Positions 61,736 through 64,000 of a stretch of DNA of 64,000 nt are shown here, in pieces (within the stretch, counting starts at the first letter, position 1; each line of letters begins with the position of its first letter). The position numbers and the translations under genes are program-made. Origin of the DNA: CALBPI01 sp038521865. GTDB taxonomy: Bacteria > Pseudomonadota > Gammaproteobacteria > Steroidobacterales > Woeseiaceae. Below the pieces are notes generated by a model. It was given only the letters and a program-made list of their open reading frames with translations. It searched no databases and was not told where the DNA came from. Where the stretch lies: positions 248,001-312,000 of the forward strand of contig JBCBKO010000003.1 of NCBI GenBank assembly GCA_038521865.1, given 5' to 3'.

Positions 61736-62248
61736 ATGTCAGTTTCAGACGCAGCGTTAATTGAGCAAGCAAGAGACGGCAGCAAAGACGCCTTTTGTGC
61801 GCTCGCCCAGAGGCACCGGGATCCGTTGTTCCGGTTCCTCTGGTTTCGCTGCGGCAATCGCGCCGACGCTGAAGATGCCGTACAGGATGCCCTGCTCAAT
61901 GCGTGGCGCTATCTCGAATCCTACGATAGCAGGTGGCAGTTCACGACGTGGCTTTACAGAATTGCACTGCGAAAACTGCCAGATGCCAGGAACGAGACGA
62001 CACACATTGACAAAGAGATACCGGGAACAGACGATGTCCTCGACACGATGGAACGGGACAACCTTTGGCGAGTGGCGCGCGAGACACTGAAACACGAGCC
62101 ACTCCTCGCCATGTGGTTACACTACGGTGAAGGCGCATCCCAACAAGAAGTTGCACATGCCCTATCGCGCAGTGTTTCCTGGGTTAAGGTCAATTTGATG
62201 AGGAGTCGTAACCTGCTGACGGCAGCTCTGGCGGAGTCCACCGGATGA
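61736..62248 (+). CDS. ECF-type RNA polymerase sigma factor
   Basis: The 170-aa protein has region 2 (DAEDAVQDALLNAWRYLESYDSRWQFTTWLYRIALR) and region 4 (GASQQEVAHALSRSVSWVKVNLMRSR) with a short linker, the ECF layout. ATG 61736 is the only good start; there is no clear ribosome-binding site. Its stop overlaps the next gene by 4 bases (ATGA), which points to a stoichiometric partner such as an anti-sigma factor. Confidence 0.9.
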   Translation: MSVSDAALIEQARDGSKDAFCALAQRHRDPLFRFLWFRCGNRADAEDAVQDALLNAWRYLESYDSRWQFTTWLYRIALRKLPDARNETTHIDKEIPGTDDVLDTMERDNLWRVARETLKHEPLLAMWLHYGEGASQQEVAHALSRSVSWVKVNLMRSRNLLTAALAESTG

Positions 62249-62646
62249 AAGATCTCGAAGCACAATTGAGACAGGACGCGAAAGCGCTGCAGAGTGTGGG
62301 CAGTGTTGCGGATATGAGTGATCTGCGCGAGCGTTTACCGGGACGCGAACAGAACGTATCGAGTACGACTTCGACACCGAGCTGGCTGGCCTGGTTGCTT
62401 CCACTGACCGTAGCCACCGCAGCCTTGTGGATTTTGGTGATCAATCCAACAGCGGATGATGCTGGCTTTGCACCGACATTACCTCCGGTCGCGTCGACTA
62501 ACGAGTCGCCGATCGCCCCAGTCGATCTCGGCTCCATTGAACTGGTGTCGAGCACCGCGCCGCTACAAGCAGAGTGGGACGCGCTCGTTCAGGATATCGA
62601 ACGCGCTCGTGCACTCATCGAGGATGACCTACCGGTTAGCTTCTAG
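62245..62646 (+). CDS. Single-pass membrane protein, putative anti-sigma factor
   Basis: The product has 133 aa: a cytosolic N-terminus of about 45 residues (LEAQLRQDAKALQSVGSVADMSDLRERLPG), one TM segment (about 47-66, WLAWLLPLTVATAALWILVI) and a periplasmic part of about 67 residues. This is the topology of membrane anti-sigma factors, and the ATGA overlap with the sigma gene fits that role. The zinc motif HxxxCxxC of the common ZAS group is absent, so identity rests on context. The 3' end overlaps folA by 18 bases. Confidence 0.6.
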   Translation: MKDLEAQLRQDAKALQSVGSVADMSDLRERLPGREQNVSSTTSTPSWLAWLLPLTVATAALWILVINPTADDAGFAPTLPPVASTNESPIAPVDLGSIELVSSTAPLQAEWDALVQDIERARALIEDDLPVSF

Positions 62647-63162
62647 CGCCACTGCGCCGCGCACGCGATCATAGACGAAGAACGTGCAGTCTGGGTCGCC
62701 TTGCTCACCCGCGAGGAAATGCTCGCAACTTGTCTTCCATTGTACGGCCGTCTTGCCGAGAAAATCCGGAAACCGGGCATCGCCATCCGGCACCTTAAGG
62801 TGGACTCTGGTGATGTAGAGCCGATCCGCGATATCCATCGCTGCCTGGTAGAGCTGGGCACCGCCAATAATCATGATCTCATCCGCGTCACGCTCACACT
62901 CGAGCGCTGCATCGAGGCTATGCACGACGGTTACACCCTCGATTGCAAGCTCACGATTTCCCGAGATCACGATGTTGTGTCTGCCCTTCAGTGGTTTGCC
63001 GATCGACTCGTAAGTCTTGCGCCCCATAATGACGGGTTTGCCCATCGTTCTCTGCCGGAAGTACCTGAGATCGGCAGACAAACGCCAAGGGAGACTGTTG
63101 TCTCGCCCAATCACGCTGTCTTCCGATACAGCAGCGATCATGCTGATAAGTGGTTTTGTCAT
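62629..63162 (-). CDS. folA: Dihydrofolate reductase
   Basis: The 177-aa enzyme has VIGRDNSLPWRLSADLRYFRQRTMGKPVIMGRKTYESIGKPL, with the catalytic acidic residue Asp in the LSADLRYF helix, GRHNIVIS, and IIGGAQLYQ. It regenerates tetrahydrofolate from the dihydrofolate formed by ThyA, whose stop overlaps its start (ATGA). It is convergent with, and overlaps, the putative anti-sigma gene. Confidence 0.96.
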   Translation of the reverse strand: MTKPLISMIAAVSEDSVIGRDNSLPWRLSADLRYFRQRTMGKPVIMGRKTYESIGKPLKGRHNIVISGNRELAIEGVTVVHSLDAALECERDADEIMIIGGAQLYQAAMDIADRLYITRVHLKVPDGDARFPDFLGKTAVQWKTSCEHFLAGEQGDPDCTFFVYDRVRGAVALEANR

Positions 63163-63953
63163 ACTGCAACCGCCGCACGAATCAATGGATGAGGGTCATA
63201 GCCCGGAAAACTGAAGTCGTCCATGTCATAACCGAACAGGTCTCCAGCAGGACGCGAGATTTCGAGCTGCGGCAGCGGCCGGGGTGTTCGAGTCAGCTGC
63301 AGGTCGGCCTGCTCCAGGTGGTTCAGGTAAAGATGGCAATCGCCACCTGTCCATATGAAGTCCCCGACCTCCAGTCCAAGCTCGCGCGCCATCAGATGCG
63401 TCAACAGTGCATACGAGGCAATGTTGAAAGGTACGCCAAGAAAGATATCCGCGCTGCGTTGATAAAGCTGGCAGGAGAGTCGCCCGCCAGCAACATAAAA
63501 CTGAAACAGACAGTGACAAGGCATCAGCGCCATTTCGTCCAGTTGCCCAACATTCCATGCAGAAACAACCATGCGTCTTGAGTCCGGCTGCTCGCGCAGC
63601 TGTTGCATAACGCGCTTGATTTGATCGATGTGTCCGCCATCGGGCGTTGGCCAGGAGCGCCACTGCACGCCGTAGACCGGCCCCAGATCTCCAGCGTCAT
63701 CTGCCCATTCATCCCAGATCGTTACTCCCCGCTCCTGCAACCAACGCACGTTGGAATCTCCGTTCAGGAACCACAAGAGTTCGCCAATGATCGATTTCGT
63801 GTGCAGCTTTTTGGTCGTTACCAAGGGAAAACCCTCGGTCAGATCAAAGCGCATCTGGTGACCGAACACGCTCAGCGTGCCGGTGCCCGTTCGGTCCGAC
63901 TTTTCGAAACCGTTTTCGCGAACATGTCGCATCAAATCAAGATATTGCTGCAT
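63159..63953 (-). CDS. thyA: Thymidylate synthase
   Basis: The 264-aa enzyme makes dTMP from dUMP and methylenetetrahydrofolate. The catalytic Cys sits in LMPCHCLFQFYV (about residue 146), with QRSADIFLGVPFNIASYA and DFIWTGGDCHLYLNH. Length and motifs equal E. coli ThyA. Its ATG overlaps the stop of an upstream reading frame by one base. Confidence 0.98.
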   Translation of the reverse strand: MQQYLDLMRHVRENGFEKSDRTGTGTLSVFGHQMRFDLTEGFPLVTTKKLHTKSIIGELLWFLNGDSNVRWLQERGVTIWDEWADDAGDLGPVYGVQWRSWPTPDGGHIDQIKRVMQQLREQPDSRRMVVSAWNVGQLDEMALMPCHCLFQFYVAGGRLSCQLYQRSADIFLGVPFNIASYALLTHLMARELGLEVGDFIWTGGDCHLYLNHLEQADLQLTRTPRPLPQLEISRPAGDLFGYDMDDFSFPGYDPHPLIRAAVAV

Positions 63954-64000
63954 CAGCGCCGCCCCCCGCCGGCGTTCGATACGGGCTTGAAGAACAAAAA
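63953..64000 (-). CDS. C-terminal end of the gene upstream of thyA, possibly lgt
   Basis: The minus-strand frame entering from the right edge encodes FLFFKPVSNAGGGRR and stops in a TGATG that overlaps the thyA start. In many gammaproteobacteria the gene here is lgt (prolipoprotein diacylglyceryl transferase), but 15 residues are too few to identify it. The product is guessed from gene order only. Confidence 0.35.
   Translation of the reverse strand, partial: FLFFKPVSNAGGGRR

Noticed and set aside
1..64000. CRISPR arrays, insertion sequences, phage genes and attachment sites
   Set aside because: I saw no regularly spaced repeats, transposase or integrase motifs, or terminal repeats; the tRNA genes have no duplicated 3' ends nearby.

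Overview
The window is ordinary chromosome of a free-living, motile gammaproteobacterium with moderately high GC. Gene content and order fit a deep-branching marine or soil lineage (Woeseiales, Steroidobacterales or Xanthomonadales type) better than an enteric bacterium. This placement rests on gene order only, because no rRNA lies in the window. Coding density is very high, many neighbours overlap by 1 to 4 bases, no stretch over 300 bases lacks a gene, and I saw no insertion sequence, phage gene, integrase or CRISPR array.

Layout. 1-13 kb is the accessory part: the 3' end of a repetitive secreted protein, a NUDIX hydrolase, a small lipoprotein, a large NIT/PAS chemoreceptor with a sigma-28-like promoter, an exported beta-propeller (BNR) protein divergent from an exported isoaspartyl peptidase, a sugar transporter, and a HAD/AraC/VOC trio. 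13-28 kb is the conserved translation and tetrapyrrole block: tRNA-Met, ychF, pth, rplY, prs, tRNA-Gln, lolB, a TPR gene, hemA, prfA, prmC, a cyclophilin and a moeB-like gene. Three cysteine/transsulfuration genes interrupt it between prfA and prmC, and ispE is missing from its usual place. 28-33.5 kb is a methionine-cycle operon (ArsR-methyltransferase fusion, metF, metH) behind a perfect 22-bp palindrome that overlaps a good promoter. 33.6-38 kb holds gatCAB-hslO-DUF1330.

38-48.5 kb is the rod-shape and cell-wall cluster: mreBCD, mrdA, rodA, mltB, rlpA, dacA-type carboxypeptidase, D-amino-acid aminotransferase, ybeD and lipB. 48.5-57 kb has amgK-murU (cell-wall sugar recycling) divergent from lptD-surA-pdxA-rsmA-apaG-apaH. 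57-61 kb is a four-gene tryptophan-to-quinolinate (kynurenine) operon without its first enzyme. 61-62.6 kb is a small ECF sigma operon with a secreted protein and a likely membrane anti-sigma factor. The window closes with thyA-folA and the tail of a gene upstream of thyA.

The most interesting signals are regulatory and structural rather than a new mobile system: the palindromic operator of the metF-metH operon, several essential genes that seem to start at CTG or ATT, the cysteine genes inside the prfA-prmC operon, the ECF operon with an exported protein of unknown function, and a possibly leaderless kynurenine operon. Start codons given below were chosen from homology, signal peptides and ribosome-binding sites, and often differ from the longest open frame.
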